A stretch of DNA of 64,000 bases from Ignavibacteriales bacterium (GTDB lineage Bacteria > Bacteroidota > Ignavibacteria > Ignavibacteriales > Ignavibacteriaceae): positions 271,883-335,882 of the forward strand of contig DPRR01000045.1 in assembly GCA_003538625.1 (NCBI GenBank), written 5' to 3'. Numbering within the stretch: position 1 is the stretch's first letter; every line of letters starts with the position of its first letter. The notes below the pieces were generated by a model. That model searched no databases. It was not told the origin of the DNA and saw nothing but the letters and a program-made list of their open reading frames with translations. The position numbers and the translations under genes were made by a program. Shown piece by piece: positions 55,964 through 64,000 of the stretch.

Positions 55964-57790
55964 ATGAGAATATTACTAAATTTAATTATTGCATTACTGT
56001 CACTAAACAGTATTTTACTATTTCCGCAAAGTGAATCATTAACCGTTGCGGAAATTGGTAAAGAAAAAATTTCATCACAGGAATTTAAATTACGTTTTGA
56101 ACTTTCACCTTATATTCCGTCTGATAAAAACATTGATCCGGATTCCATTAAATATGATTTTCTTTATTCCCTGATTGCCGAAAAATTGTGGGCAAAAGAT
56201 GCTGAGGCTAATGGAATAGCAAATTCAGAAAGGTTTAAATTTAACTATAAACCGCTTGAAGAAATGTTTTTAAGAGATGCACTATTCAAAATTGAAGTTG
56301 AAGATAAAGTTTTATTATCTGCAGATGATATAAACAATGGCATTATAAAATCACAATCAAAACTAAGTGCGCAAATTGTAACTGCCAAAGATTCTCTTAG
56401 CATCTACAATTTTTACCAAGGATTAAAATCAAACAGCAACTACGATTCGATTCTTTCAACCTTTCCAAATTTTACGAGTAATATTTTTGATATAACATTA
56501 GGGACACTTAAAGATGAAGAAATTGAGGATTCAATTTACTCACTGCCGGTAAACGGATTTACTTCACCAATCAGAAGTGAAGTTGGCTGGGTTATTTTTA
56601 TAATTAAAAACAAAACCATTACCCCGATTGATCTTGGTAATCAGCAAGCAATTGATAATATGAAAAAAATAATTCGTAACAGACGCATTGAAAAGAGATA
56701 TGAAAAATATTTAAGTGAATTACTTGGGGGCATTACAATTAATATTAATCCCGAATCTTTCGGAGTCCTTTATTCTGAGGTGTGGAAAATCTTAAAAAAT
56801 AAACCGGAGCTAAGTGATTCCATTAATTATTTTGAGCTTTCAGAATCCGATTTTAACAGAATTTTATCTTTCCTCGGTTCGGAAAAATTAAAGCTCCCGC
56901 TCTTTTCGTTATCCGGTAAACAAGTAGATATTGAAAATTTTTTAAGTAGCCTAGCTTTTAATGGATTTCATGTAACTAAATTAGATTCGATAATTACGCT
57001 TCAAAAACTAAATCAGAAAGTTAAACAGTTTGTTGAATCTCAAATGATAACAGAAGAGGCATATAGGCGCGGCTTGCTGTTGACTCCGGAAGTGCGTGAT
57101 AATTTAAAAATTTGGCAGGAGAATTATTTAGCTCAGTTTTATTTTAATGAAAATCTGGATTCCATAAAACTAAGTGATGGTGATGTCTACAATTATTATA
57201 TTGATGAATTTATAAATGCATCCAATATCAGATTATTGAATATCAGATTAATTACTTTAAAGGATCTGGATGAAGTTTCTCATATTTTCGATCTGTTAAA
57301 ACAGGGAAACGAATTTTCTGATATTGTTAAAAGCTACGGTAGAACTGATTCGCTGGTAAATGCTGAAGGTGAGACAGGGTTAAAACCAGTTTTGCTGCTT
57401 GGATATGTAGGCAGTGTTGCTGCAGATTTAAATTTAAATGAAGTTTACGGACCTATAAAAAGAGAAAATGCTTACACGATACTACAGGTAGTTGAAAGAC
57501 AAAACAGTAATGATTCACTTAAACTTTCATTTGATTCAATTAAAGAACAATTGAGGAATGATCTTAGATTTAAGAAACTTAATGAAAGAATGCAAAGCAT
57601 TACTTCAAATCTTGCATTAAAGTATGATGTAAAAATTTTTAATAACGTTATCGATAAAATACAAACTTCCAGGATACCTATGTTTGTACATCGCTTGATG
57701 GGTTTTGGCGGAAGGATAGTCGGCGTACCGTTGACTACTCCCTTTTCCGGATGGATTAACTCAGAAATCAAACTTAAAATGCTGCCGTAA
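55964..57790 (+). CDS. Periplasmic peptidyl-prolyl isomerase/chaperone of the PpiC-SurA type
   Basis: 608 residues: signal peptide about 1-22 (LLSLNSILLFPQS), an N-terminal helical chaperone region (EKISSQEFKLRFELSPYI), a first parvulin-like domain about 120-215 (LSAQIVTAKDSLSIYNFYQGLKSNSNYDSIL...SLPVNGFTSPIRSEVGWVIFIIKNK), a helical middle region, and a second parvulin-like domain about 415-515 (IRLITLKDLDEVSHIFDLLKQGNEFSDIVKSYG...GPIKRENAYTILQVVER). These proteins help outer-membrane and secreted proteins fold. Located directly after the GH5 gene (31-nt gap) and convergent with GH9 (11-nt gap), it may serve the exported glycosidases. Catalytic competence of the parvulin domains is uncertain. 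Confidence 0.75.
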   Translation: MRILLNLIIALLSLNSILLFPQSESLTVAEIGKEKISSQEFKLRFELSPYIPSDKNIDPDSIKYDFLYSLIAEKLWAKDAEANGIANSERFKFNYKPLEEMFLRDALFKIEVEDKVLLSADDINNGIIKSQSKLSAQIVTAKDSLSIYNFYQGLKSNSNYDSILSTFPNFTSNIFDITLGTLKDEEIEDSIYSLPVNGFTSPIRSEVGWVIFIIKNKTITPIDLGNQQAIDNMKKIIRNRRIEKRYEKYLSELLGGITININPESFGVLYSEVWKILKNKPELSDSINYFELSESDFNRILSFLGSEKLKLPLFSLSGKQVDIENFLSSLAFNGFHVTKLDSIITLQKLNQKVKQFVESQMITEEAYRRGLLLTPEVRDNLKIWQENYLAQFYFNENLDSIKLSDGDVYNYYIDEFINASNIRLLNIRLITLKDLDEVSHIFDLLKQGNEFSDIVKSYGRTDSLVNAEGETGLKPVLLLGYVGSVAADLNLNEVYGPIKRENAYTILQVVERQNSNDSLKLSFDSIKEQLRNDLRFKKLNERMQSITSNLALKYDVKIFNNVIDKIQTSRIPMFVHRLMGFGGRIVGVPLTTPFSGWINSEIKLKMLP

Positions 57791-57801
57791 TTGGTTTGTT
57801 A

Positions 57802-59805
57802 TTATTTTATTAAACTCATTTTCTTCGTTTGTACAAAATCCCCTGCTTGCAGTATATAAAAATATATTCCGCTTGCGAGTTGTGATGCATTAAAATTAAC
57901 CGCATAACTTCCTGCATTTCTAAATTCATCGACCAATTTTGTAACTTCATTTCCAAGAACATCATAAACTTTTATAGTCTGCCAGCTGCTAACGGCTGCC
58001 TGCCAGGTGATTGTTGTGCTGGGGTTAAAGGGATTTGGAAAATTTTGTTTAAGATCAAATCTATCTGGAACGAAATTTACTCCCTGATCATCTGCTGAAT
58101 TTACAGATCCACCATTGAAATATCCGGATACAAAGACAAGGGGAGCATTCCAGTTTATAGCAATTTCATTAGAAGCATAACTACCAACATCATCAATATA
58201 ACAAAGTGCAGGAGGAGTATTTCCGCTAAAATGCGCTTGCAAAACAGGATCATCAAGGTATTGATCGGGACCTCCTGCCAACAATCCTGGAACAGGATTT
58301 ACAACTCCATCAGCAACTGACGGACGATGATGAGGATGCATAACAGAATTCGATCCAACACCGGTTAAAAAAGAAAAATTGTGTGCATTAGTACCAAGTA
58401 TGTAGTTAATTTGCGTATGAGCTGTTTGAACGTACAGATTATTATTTGTCTGCTCGTAAGCATAAATGAGCATCAATGCTTTATTTAGAACATCCGAGTT
58501 GCATCCCCAATAATATTCACCTGGATTAATTGCAATGCCAAATCCGTTTGTACTTGATCTGCCGATTAGAGTGTTGGCATAACTGATCAAACTATTTTTA
58601 ATCTGATTTTTAACAGTTTGTGACGCACCCGATTGCAAGCTATTCAAGTAAGTTAATAAGGCAAGATTCTTAACTCTGCTCCAGGACATTGAGCTTGAAA
58701 TGATTCCACCAGTAGCAAAGTTTGAAATGAAATAAGTGCTATAATCTGATAATCCTGTTGTTTCAAATAATTCAGAAGCAGCCCACAATCTCTCGTCAGA
58801 ATCATTAGTGTCACCATATTCGCCGGTAGCAGTACCGGTAGGATTCTTAAATCCTCCGACAGGAACGATAGTCGGATTATTAATTAAAAAATTCCAGGCA
58901 AGAACTGCAGCATTTAAGCACCTATTAGAAAAACTTGTATCAATGGTTTGATATATTCTTGCAGCTTTTGACATAATCGCTGCAAAATCCCCTGTTGCTG
59001 TACTTGATAGAGTATAAATATATCGTATACCTGAATCGTTCTGAGGCATAATGAATGGTTCAAACTGTTCTTTAGTTACTTTAAAATATACACCTCCATT
59101 TTCATTTTGCATTTTTAAAAGCCATTCAATCTCGTATCTGACTTCATCCAATAAATCCGGAATTCCATTTCCGCTTTCAGGAATATTTAAATTGTCCTGA
59201 TTAAATTTTTCCGGATAACTTTCAAAAGCCTGAAGCAAGGTTCCTACTGTGATACCGGAATTAACAACGTATTTTCCATAATCGCCTGCATCATGCCAGC
59301 CGCCTGTTGTCAATCGGAAGCCTGATTGACCAGTGGATGAATGATAAAAGCCGTCACCGGGATGACAAGCCGAATGATAGTACACTCCTGCATAAGGCTG
59401 CAACAATGAAATACCGCATCTTTGAAAGTAATACCCTTTTAGTGATTTTTTGTAAACATCATCATAAACAGTCGGAGATATTTGAAATGAATATGATGAA
59501 TCACCACCATTAATTTTTATAAAATAATTTCCATTTGATGTAAAGGATGAGAAATCACCTGCATATAAAGTCAAATTTGTTGCTGGATCATCTGAGACTG
59601 AAAAATACAATTCACCTCTAAATACTATTTGTCCGGATGACGTTTCTACAAGGTAAAAACTATCTGCTGCTGATGATGTATAAAATATCTTTTGCAAGTC
59701 AGGCAGATATCCCGCTTGATTTACAAATACCTGCGCTCCAGCAAAAGGCGATAGCTGGAGTAGATAAAAGTATAAATAGAAAAGAGAAAAAATTAGTTTA
59801 TTCAT
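57802..59805 (-). CDS. Secreted GH9 endoglucanase (cellulase) with T9SS tail
   Basis: 667 residues: signal peptide about 1-24, an N-terminal Ig-like CelD_N domain about 25-110 (VFVNQAGYLPDLQKIFYTSS...YSFQISPTVYDDVY), the (alpha/alpha)6 GH9 barrel about 115-565, and a T9SS sorting domain about 580-667. Catalytic features: D172 and D175 in GWHDAGDYGKYV, the NPHHRPS-like motif HPHHRPSVADG, and acid E547 in ASNEIAINWN. GH9 enzymes of this form are endo-1,4-beta-glucanases. Its presence with the GH16/GH3 enzymes points to growth on cellulose or cereal mixed-linkage glucan. It is separated from the cytochrome gene by a terminator. Confidence 0.94.
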   Translation of the reverse strand: MNKLIFSLFYLYFYLLQLSPFAGAQVFVNQAGYLPDLQKIFYTSSAADSFYLVETSSGQIVFRGELYFSVSDDPATNLTLYAGDFSSFTSNGNYFIKINGGDSSYSFQISPTVYDDVYKKSLKGYYFQRCGISLLQPYAGVYYHSACHPGDGFYHSSTGQSGFRLTTGGWHDAGDYGKYVVNSGITVGTLLQAFESYPEKFNQDNLNIPESGNGIPDLLDEVRYEIEWLLKMQNENGGVYFKVTKEQFEPFIMPQNDSGIRYIYTLSSTATGDFAAIMSKAARIYQTIDTSFSNRCLNAAVLAWNFLINNPTIVPVGGFKNPTGTATGEYGDTNDSDERLWAASELFETTGLSDYSTYFISNFATGGIISSSMSWSRVKNLALLTYLNSLQSGASQTVKNQIKNSLISYANTLIGRSSTNGFGIAINPGEYYWGCNSDVLNKALMLIYAYEQTNNNLYVQTAHTQINYILGTNAHNFSFLTGVGSNSVMHPHHRPSVADGVVNPVPGLLAGGPDQYLDDPVLQAHFSGNTPPALCYIDDVGSYASNEIAINWNAPLVFVSGYFNGGSVNSADDQGVNFVPDRFDLKQNFPNPFNPSTTITWQAAVSSWQTIKVYDVLGNEVTKLVDEFRNAGSYAVNFNASQLASGIYFYILQAGDFVQTKKMSLIK

Positions 59806-59948
59806 TTTAATTGTATTTAATTAATGAAACTTCACTTTAAATTTAATTTATTATAATCAATAAATGGAATGAAAAATCATTTAAGAAAATCATTTTCATC
59901 CTAATTTGATTGAACTGTTTTCACCAGATAAGTAATGTTTAAAAAATT

Positions 59949-59974
59949 AAAGGCTCAGAAAATTCTGAGCCTTT
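59949..59974 (-). terminator. Terminator after the first multiheme cytochrome gene
   Basis: AAAGGCTCAG-AAAATT-CTGAGCCTTT, a perfect 10-bp stem (extendable by two pairs). On the - strand it leads into AATTTTTTAAAC. It lies 40 nt after the stop at 60014. Confidence 0.88.
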
Positions 59975-60013
59975 ATCTTAACTAACTACTAACCAACTAA
60001 TCATAAAAATAAA

Positions 60014-62008
60014 TTATTTCATTAAGATCATCTTACGTACTTGTACAAAATTGTTTGCCTCAAGTCTGTAGAAATAAATTCCTGAAGCATAATTTGTAGC
60101 ATTCCATTTAACACTGTAAGTTCCTGCAGATTTAACTTCATCAGCAATCACATCAACCTGATTTCCCAAAGCATCATAAATAATAACTTTTACATTAGCT
60201 TGCTCAGGAATTGAGAAGTTAATTGTAGTTGTAGGATTAAATGGATTCGGATAATTATTCGACAATGAATAATCACTTGGAACGTCAGATTTAAGATCAT
60301 CAACGCTAACAATTCCACCTAATTTTCCAATTGATAAATAAAGTAATCCAACTGTAAAGCGTGGGTTATGCATACCCATACTTCTGTCTTCTTCAATTTG
60401 AACGTAATTGTATAATGCACCAGCTTGATCGAGAGTCCAGGTACTATCAATAACGTTTACATTTGGTGATCCAACCGGAGGAAGTAACATAGCCAATTGA
60501 TGTAACAGTCCTTCAATTTCGATCTGTAATCCTTCAGCTACACCATTTTTATCAAGATCAGCACTTCCGTTTATGTATAATTTTTTATCTGAAAAACTCG
60601 GACCAAAATTACCGTGGCAATTTGAGCATGCTTCAACATTATCATTTCCATTTCCATCAACCATACTGAATGTGTGACCACCAGCCGTTGGAGTTTCGCC
60701 AAGTGTATGAGCATTTGGATACATATGACATCCAACGCAAGCATTTTCAATAGCCGCAAAGTGAGGGGATTGATCTAAGGTCTCGCCCCAGGTGTATGCA
60801 TTGGTTCCTATTAACATATCACCTTGTGGACCGTGATGAGGACCATAACGGTTATTTAATGAAGCCAGATAATTTTCTACGAAAGGAACAGCATTTATAC
60901 GTGATTGATGACAGTTGATACATAGACCGCCTAATCCTGCATTGTCAACTGCTACACCGTTTTTAAGAGTTGCTGTTACTTTTCTAACCTGATGTAAATT
61001 TGTTGCATCGTGCGGATCATGGCAAGTTGCACAGGTAATAGGAATATTAACCTGAACACTTTGAGCATTGCCTTTTACAAAATCAATAAATCCCTGACCG
61101 TTATGACATGGAGTACAAGCATATCTGCTTGAACCGGAATAAAGGTGTGTTTCTGCAGCATGCACTGAAATATCCCATTGTAATGGGACTATATTATGCA
61201 TTCCATCTTTGTGACAATATGCGCAAACGTCTGAGGATAAAGAGACATCTATTTTTGAATTATCAAGTTGACTTAAATGATTGCTTCCTGGACCGTGACA
61301 AGCTTCGCACTGTACATCTGCCCTTTTCATTGCATCAGGATAAAGAGTTAAATATTGATTATAAGTTCCCGGGACTAAATTTGAAGGAAAAACAAATGAG
61401 AAATCATCAAATCCATCATTTGCAGCAGTCGGATCATTTCCTGTTGTATGACATTTTAGACAAGACTGATTGAAGAAATTGCCTAGTTCTCCATCAAGAC
61501 CTTTTTGTGTTGCTTTAGCGTGATTGGTACCTGCCCATTTATCATAAACATAATCAAATAAAATATTATTATGGCAGGTTTTGCAGGATGCAGGACCGCC
61601 TTCAACTCCATAATACAAGGCTCCATTAAGAATAATTTCCGAAGTTTTAGTACCGGAAGTAAAAGTTATTTTGTATGTACCCTGAACATCTGGTATGAAG
61701 GTTATTATTTGATTTGATGTATCTATATCCTTAATTGCACCAAAGGCAGCATTAGACCCGCTGGGTTTTTCTGTAAGTGTCCATACAGGATTTGAAAGTG
61801 CCACTGTGGATTTTCCGAGCAAATACACCTTTGAATTAATTCCCACATTTTTTAAACCATTATAAGAGCGATCAAAATAATGTTCAACTGAATCGATTGA
61901 TACATCATACGGCGCTACGCCATAAGTTGTAAGCGTTACTGTTTGAGCAATGCTTAGCATCGTTCCCACAGCAAAGAAGAAAAAGATTGCAAGTACTGAA
62001 TTTTTCAT
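60014..62008 (-). CDS. Secreted nonaheme-type c-cytochrome with T9SS sorting domain
   Basis: 664 residues: signal peptide about 1-22 (GTMLSIAQ), an Ig-like domain about 25-130, then nine CxxCH heme sites in order: CKTCH, CLKCH, CEACH, CAYCH, CTPCH, CATCH, CINCH, CVGCH, CSNCH. Additional His residues (HHGPQGDM, HTFSM) could supply distal ligands. The C-terminus is a T9SS sorting domain (NNYPNPFNPTTTINF...MILMK). The whole suggests a heme protein matured in the periplasm and then passed through T9SS to the cell surface, fitting extracellular electron transfer or a nitrite/hydroxylamine-type role. It is a close paralogue of the partial gene at 62426. Confidence 0.9.
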   Translation of the reverse strand: MKNSVLAIFFFFAVGTMLSIAQTVTLTTYGVAPYDVSIDSVEHYFDRSYNGLKNVGINSKVYLLGKSTVALSNPVWTLTEKPSGSNAAFGAIKDIDTSNQIITFIPDVQGTYKITFTSGTKTSEIILNGALYYGVEGGPASCKTCHNNILFDYVYDKWAGTNHAKATQKGLDGELGNFFNQSCLKCHTTGNDPTAANDGFDDFSFVFPSNLVPGTYNQYLTLYPDAMKRADVQCEACHGPGSNHLSQLDNSKIDVSLSSDVCAYCHKDGMHNIVPLQWDISVHAAETHLYSGSSRYACTPCHNGQGFIDFVKGNAQSVQVNIPITCATCHDPHDATNLHQVRKVTATLKNGVAVDNAGLGGLCINCHQSRINAVPFVENYLASLNNRYGPHHGPQGDMLIGTNAYTWGETLDQSPHFAAIENACVGCHMYPNAHTLGETPTAGGHTFSMVDGNGNDNVEACSNCHGNFGPSFSDKKLYINGSADLDKNGVAEGLQIEIEGLLHQLAMLLPPVGSPNVNVIDSTWTLDQAGALYNYVQIEEDRSMGMHNPRFTVGLLYLSIGKLGGIVSVDDLKSDVPSDYSLSNNYPNPFNPTTTINFSIPEQANVKVIIYDALGNQVDVIADEVKSAGTYSVKWNATNYASGIYFYRLEANNFVQVRKMILMK

Positions 62009-62425
62009 ACATTATCCTCAATGAATTATTTATTTCTGTTTTGCTAAATCAAACTGCGTTCCAAAGGTATATGATTAGCAATAGTTATATTTGATTAAAA
62101 ATTTCAATTATTAAAATGATGCTAATTCTCAATCATAATAGAAAATCATGCCTTTTCTTATTTTCAAGAAATTAATAACCAGTTATACAAGCAAAACGAA
62201 GCTTTATAGCTAGCAAATATTGGCATATGTAATTAATAAATTGCAAATAAAAATTCGATCGAAGAATCAGAAACTTTTCAAATAACTTTAGTTTAAGATA
62301 AACTTTTTTGAAAACTAATCAATTCAAATTTCTGGTTTAAGCAACAATTTATTTCAAAATAGAGAACCCGCATAAAGCGGGTTCGTTGAACTTAACTAAG
62401 AACTAACTAACTAATAATTCTTGAT
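62009..62425. other. Intergenic region between the two cytochrome genes
   Basis: 417 AT-rich nt. Apart from the terminator at 62364-62384 I see no gene or repeat; the promoter for the gene ending at 60014 must lie in its left part (62010-62150). Confidence 0.6.
62364..62384 (-). terminator. Terminator after the second multiheme cytochrome gene
   Basis: GAACCCGC-ATAAA-GCGGGTTC, a perfect 8-bp stem. On the - strand followed by TCTATTTTGAAA, a modest T-run. It lies 41 nt after the stop at 62426. Confidence 0.75.
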
Positions 62426-64000
62426 TTATTTCATCAGAATCATTTTACGTACTTGAACAAATTTTTCAGTTTCAAGTTTGTAGAAATAAATTCCTGATGA
62501 ATAATTTGCTGCATTCCATTTAACACTATAAGTTCCAGGAGATTTAACATCATCTGTCAAAATCTCTACCTGATTTCCTAGTACATCATAGATAATAACC
62601 TTAACATTGGATTGCTCAGGAATTGTAAAGTTTATTGTTGTAGAAGGGTTAAATGGATTAGGATAATTTTGTGTTAATTGGTATTCCTGAGGAATTCCAT
62701 CTTTAGGATAATCAACAGAAACCACTCCACCCATATCTTCAATAGCTGTTTTTAATAATGCAAAAGTAAATGCAGGATTGTGAATACCAAAACTTCTATC
62801 CTCTTCAATCCATATATAAACATAACCAGCTCGCATAATTGCCGGAGTTAACGCCATTGAATCTGCATTGGTTGTTGTAATGGAAACATTTCCATTTGCA
62901 TCATGAGGTAAGTACTCTGAAAGTTGTTCCATTAAACCATGAATTTCAAGTTGAAGTCCTTGAGCAATACCGTCTCCATTAAGATCAGCATTTCCATTTA
63001 CATAATATTTTTTATCCTTAAATGATGTGCCAACATTACCATGACATGGAGCGCAAGCTTCAACATGATCATTGCCTTCAGCATCATTCATATTAAATGA
63101 GTGTCCGCCAACTAAATTGATGTTACCCTGAGGATCAGCAAGTTCACCAGCCATATGGCAATCAACGCAAGCATTACCACCAGCTACGGCGTGTGGAGAA
63201 CTTGGGAATTCTATACCATAATCAGGTGCATTTTTACCGATCAGCATATCTGCTTGTGGACCATGATGCGCACCGTAATGTGCACTTTGATTGTTGGTGT
63301 CATTTGCATATGTTTTTGCATATCTACGGCTTCTATGGCAATCCATACATTGAGCGCCGGTTCCATATTTTTCGAATGTAACAGGAGTACCATCACCAAG
63401 TTGTGTATCAGAATACCTTAACTGATGTAAATTGGTAGCATCATGAGGATCATGGCAAACTGCGCAAGTGATGTTTGTTGCAGGTGGTCTGTATAATGTT
63501 GCAGCTGGTAATCCAACTGCATCAACAGGTCTTCCTTCTTTAACCCACTGTACATATCCTGAACCACTATGGCAAGGTGAACAACCATTTCTATCTGTAG
63601 AAGTTACATAAAAACCTTTAGCATGACCGCCTTCAAATCCACGTCCATCAAATTCTGTAGCATCATCACCTGAATGTCTCCACTGTTCCGGAAAAGCGTG
63701 ATGAGTTCCGGAATCATGACACCATGCGCAATTTTCTGTGATTAAGCTTTTCATTTCTCTTTCAGGAGCATAAGGATTAGTAACGTGTCCGCTTCCCGGA
63801 CCATGACAGCTTTCGCATTGAATATTAGCTAATTTCATCGCATTTGGTGAATTAGTTAATAACCAATTCCATGTATTTGGTCCTAATGAATCTGGTCCGG
63901 TTGGATAAACAAAATCTCTATCATCAAAACCATCATTATTTGCCCCTGGTATATATCCGGTAGTGTGGCAGCTAATGCAATTTGGTCCATAGTGATCACT
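62426..64000 (-). CDS. Secreted multiheme c-cytochrome with T9SS sorting domain, N-terminus beyond the window
   Basis: The frame is open from the right edge, so the gene continues past 64000; the internal Met at 63838 is not the start. The 524 residues seen contain eight CxxCH sites: CISCH (just inside the edge), CESCH, CAWCH, CSPCH, CAVCH, CMDCH, CVDCH, CAPCH. By alignment with the paralogue at 60014 (nine sites), the missing part should hold the signal peptide, an Ig-like domain and one heme site. The C-terminal T9SS domain (QNYPNPFNPSTTINF...MILMK) is nearly identical to the paralogue's, pointing to a recent duplication or shared selection. Histidines in HHGPQADM and HSFNM are conserved between the two. 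Confidence 0.88.
   Translation of the reverse strand, partial: SDHYGPNCISCHTTGYIPGANNDGFDDRDFVYPTGPDSLGPNTWNWLLTNSPNAMKLANIQCESCHGPGSGHVTNPYAPEREMKSLITENCAWCHDSGTHHAFPEQWRHSGDDATEFDGRGFEGGHAKGFYVTSTDRNGCSPCHSGSGYVQWVKEGRPVDAVGLPAATLYRPPATNITCAVCHDPHDATNLHQLRYSDTQLGDGTPVTFEKYGTGAQCMDCHRSRRYAKTYANDTNNQSAHYGAHHGPQADMLIGKNAPDYGIEFPSSPHAVAGGNACVDCHMAGELADPQGNINLVGGHSFNMNDAEGNDHVEACAPCHGNVGTSFKDKKYYVNGNADLNGDGIAQGLQLEIHGLMEQLSEYLPHDANGNVSITTTNADSMALTPAIMRAGYVYIWIEEDRSFGIHNPAFTFALLKTAIEDMGGVVSVDYPKDGIPQEYQLTQNYPNPFNPSTTINFTIPEQSNVKVIIYDVLGNQVEILTDDVKSPGTYSVKWNAANYSSGIYFYKLETEKFVQVRKMILMK

Noticed and set aside
62105..62123. TTATTAAAATGAT-like sequence upstream of a cytochrome gene resembling an activator box
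   Set aside because: Single, not palindromic to the end, no partner 22 bp away and no -24/-12 element at the right distance; expected by chance in AT-rich DNA.

Overview
The window comes from an AT-rich, Gram-negative genome that I infer to be a member of the Ignavibacteriota (Ignavibacteria/Melioribacter-like, on the Bacteroidota-Chlorobiota side). The evidence is at least nine exported proteins ending in the type IX secretion (T9SS) sorting domain with the 'QNYPNPFNP' signature, a PorV/PorQ-family outer-membrane protein, TonB-dependent uptake, an actinobacterial-style fused 2-oxoglutarate enzyme, and large T9SS-tailed multiheme c-type cytochromes. No phage, IS element, CRISPR array or rRNA was found.

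Layout. 1-10.5 kb is mixed housekeeping and regulation: a partial polysaccharide deacetylase, an EamA transporter, a Phd/ParE toxin-antitoxin pair with its operator lying between the -35 and -10, pdxH, the fused kgd/odhA gene, a STAS protein, tRNA-Gly(CCC), and a cNMP-binding histidine kinase next to a receiver/thioredoxin-reductase-like fusion. 10.8-12.8 kb holds tRNA-Val(UAC) and a HipBA module with palindromic operators. 13-22.6 kb is a leftward operon: HlyD-type adaptor, VTC (polyphosphate-polymerase-like) protein, DUF4956 membrane protein, two secreted CotH-kinase proteins, and a sodium/solute symporter.

22.8-57.8 kb is a beta-glucan utilisation region in three blocks. The leftward block (38.4 to 22.8 kb) encodes an SSS sugar symporter, a secreted CBM9-like protein, a TonB-dependent receptor, a large secreted protein, a PorV-like protein, a circularly permuted GH16 lichenase and a GH3 beta-glucosidase. 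A GH2 gene stands alone at 38.7-41.0 kb. The rightward block (45.8-57.8 kb) encodes a FucP/GluP sugar transporter, a ROK sugar kinase, two GH3 enzymes, a GH16 laminarinase-type lipoprotein, an esterase, a GH5 enzyme and a PpiC-like foldase. A GH9 cellulase follows on the opposite strand. No SusD homologue is present, so this is not a classical Bacteroidetes PUL.

Between the blocks is a three-gene sensory operon (45.5-41.2 kb): a membrane-tethered solute-binding protein without ABC permeases, a histidine kinase and an NtrC-family sigma-54 activator. The promoter regions of all three catabolic blocks (SSS, GH2, FucP) carry two 17-bp palindromes of the form YTTATTAAANTNATAAR. The two centres are exactly 22 bp apart, and the nearer one lies 77.5-79.5 bp upstream of a -24/-12-like element. 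I read this as a previously undescribed sigma-54 beta-glucan regulon, and it is the most interesting signal in the window.

The right end (60-64 kb) carries two large multiheme CxxCH proteins with T9SS tails, the last one cut by the window edge. Short palindromic repeats are scattered at 48.3-48.6, 52.8, 54.7 and 14.9 kb; two of them sit inside coding sequence and contribute residues to the proteins.
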